Source of the DNA: Pandoraea captiosa
GTDB lineage: Bacteria; Pseudomonadota; Gammaproteobacteria; Burkholderiales; Burkholderiaceae
Length of the DNA stretch: 64,000 nt
Direction: 5' to 3'
Assembly (NCBI RefSeq): GCF_902459775.1
Contig: NZ_CABPSQ010000010.1
Location: 62,001 to 126,000 of the forward strand
In this document: positions 63,336-64,000 of the stretch, piece after piece
How the letters are laid out: every line of letters starts with the position of its first letter
Numbering within the stretch: position 1 is the first letter of the stretch
Program-made: the position numbers and the translations under genes
Notes under the pieces: generated by a model
What the model was told of the DNA's origin: nothing
Database searches by the model: none
Seen by the model: the letters and a program-made list of their open reading frames with translations, nothing else

Positions 63336-63749
63336 ATGAACGATCCGCATAGCGCCGGTAGCACGGGCCACCCCTATACCGTCAACACACCGAATATCGT
63401 GAACGCCCCCACCGAGGAACAGGAGCGCGCGCTGCGCAAGCTCACGCATGTGCTCTACGCCCTCTATGCGCTCTTCTGGCTCACGGGCGGCGTGACGGCG
63501 ATCGTGGCCATCATCATCAACTACGTCAAACGTGACGATACGACCGGCACGCTCTACGCCTCGCACTTCACATGGCAGATCCGCACCTTCTGGTGGTCGG
63601 TGGTCTGGGCGGTGTTGGGCGTGGCCCTCGCTGTCGTGTTCATCGGCTTCGCGATTCTCTGGGTGCTCGGCATCTGGACGCTGTACCGAATCGTCAAGGG
63701 CTGGCTCTATCTGAACGACAGCAAACCCATGTACGCGACGCGCGCCTGA
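63336..63749 (+). CDS. Small membrane protein, DUF4870-like
   Basis: A 137-residue protein with a polar N-terminus and three hydrophobic segments (about 42-62, 82-105 and 106-122). L-R-K-L-T-H-V-L-Y-A-L-Y-A-L-F-W and the loop Y-V-K-R-D-D-T-x-G-T-L-Y-A-S-H-F-T-W-Q-I-R-T-F-W match the DUF4870/Tic20-like family common after hisE in Burkholderiales. Function is unknown. An agaaggaga ribosome site supports the start. Confidence 0.82.
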   Translation: MNDPHSAGSTGHPYTVNTPNIVNAPTEEQERALRKLTHVLYALYALFWLTGGVTAIVAIIINYVKRDDTTGTLYASHFTWQIRTFWWSVVWAVLGVALAVVFIGFAILWVLGIWTLYRIVKGWLYLNDSKPMYATRA

Positions 63750-63802
63750 GCGTTTCGGGCGAGGCTTCGATTCATCCAGGAATTCGAGAGGAAGACACAC
63801 GC

Positions 63803-64000
63803 ATGACGCACGATAACTGTATCTTCTGCAAGATCATCGCCGGGCAGATCCCGAGCGCGCAGGTCTACGCCGACGACGATGTCGTCGTGTTCAAGGACAT
63901 CAATCCCGCCGCCGATCTGCATCTGCTCATGGTGCCGCGCAAGCATATCGCCACGTTGCAGGACTGCCAGCCGGAAGACCAGGCGCTGCTGGGCAAGATG
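63803..64000 (+). CDS. hinT: HIT family (HinT-like) protein, 3' end outside the window
   Basis: The first 66 codons of a histidine triad purine-nucleotide hydrolase. C-I-F-C-K-I-I-A-G-Q-I-P-S is the unmistakable HinT start, followed by V-F-K-D-I-N-P-A-A-D-L-H-L-L-M-V-P-R-K-H-I. The catalytic H-x-H-x-H lies beyond the window. A gagaggaag ribosome site precedes the ATG. In related genomes tatABC usually follows. Confidence 0.92.
   Translation, partial: MTHDNCIFCKIIAGQIPSAQVYADDDVVVFKDINPAADLHLLMVPRKHIATLQDCQPEDQALLGKM

Overview
This is a 64 kb, GC-rich chromosomal window from a beta-proteobacterium of the order Burkholderiales. Gene order and protein character fit Pandoraea or a close relative of Burkholderia (inference; no search was run). 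Almost all of it is dense housekeeping sequence. I see no prophage, CRISPR array, rRNA, tRNA or resistance genes. The only mobile-element-type gene is one REP-associated tyrosine transposase (RAYT).

Layout. (1) 1-10.7 kb, redox and cytochrome maturation: dsbD, hemB, the GTPase yihA/engB, a cytochrome c4, the System II haem-lyase pair resB-ccsB, and the periplasmic methionine sulfoxide reductase msrPQ. (2) 10.7-15.2 kb: lysA, the LPS-assembly lipoprotein lptM, frataxin cyaY and the penicillin-binding protein mrcA. (3) 15.5-23.4 kb: pilM-pilN, one 961-codon reading frame that joins PilO-like and PilQ-secretin segments, then aroK, aroB and dgt. This is the usual mrcA-pilMNOPQ-aroKB neighbourhood, but pilO, pilP and pilQ do not exist as separate genes. 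(4) 23.7-27.5 kb: a small DUF883 protein, two OmpW paralogues in relatively AT-rich surroundings, the RAYT gene and a repeat block that appears to supply the -35 box of the gltB promoter. (5) 27.6-33.9 kb: gltB-gltD glutamate synthase. (6) 34.4-42 kb, an accessory catabolic stretch: hexuronate-type MFS transporter, uronate dehydrogenase and SMP-30 lactonase on the plus strand; SDR, MFS transporter and a YddA-type ABC exporter on the minus strand. (7) 42.2-46 kb: a TPP riboswitch and thiO-thiS-thiG-thiE. (8) 46.1-51.3 kb: a GNAT gene divergent from a complete mlaFEDACB phospholipid-transport operon that includes mlaA. (9) 51.4-64 kb: an ABC-2 exporter pair, ibaG, murA and a compact histidine operon (hisG-D-[hyp]-C-B-[marC]-H-A-F-I-E), then a small membrane protein and the start of a HIT-family gene.

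How the genes work together. Cytochrome maturation needs haem (hemB), reductant (dsbD) and the ResB/CcsB ligase, with the cytochrome c4 as a likely client. The mla, ibaG and murA block is an envelope module coupled by overlapping stop/start codons to histidine synthesis. The thi genes make the thiazole half of thiamine and join it to the pyrimidine half under riboswitch control. The uronate cluster imports hexuronate and oxidises it to aldarate.

The most unusual points are the PilO-PilQ fusion with no recognisable full PilP and no secretin signal peptide; the extra C-terminal tails on that protein and on AroK; a window-wide habit of short tandem repeats, with period 9 inside genes and 8-13 in 3' intergenic regions, often straddling the stop codon; the RAYT-adjacent repeats in the gltB promoter; and ThiE with an N-terminal domain that looks like a decayed ThiD.
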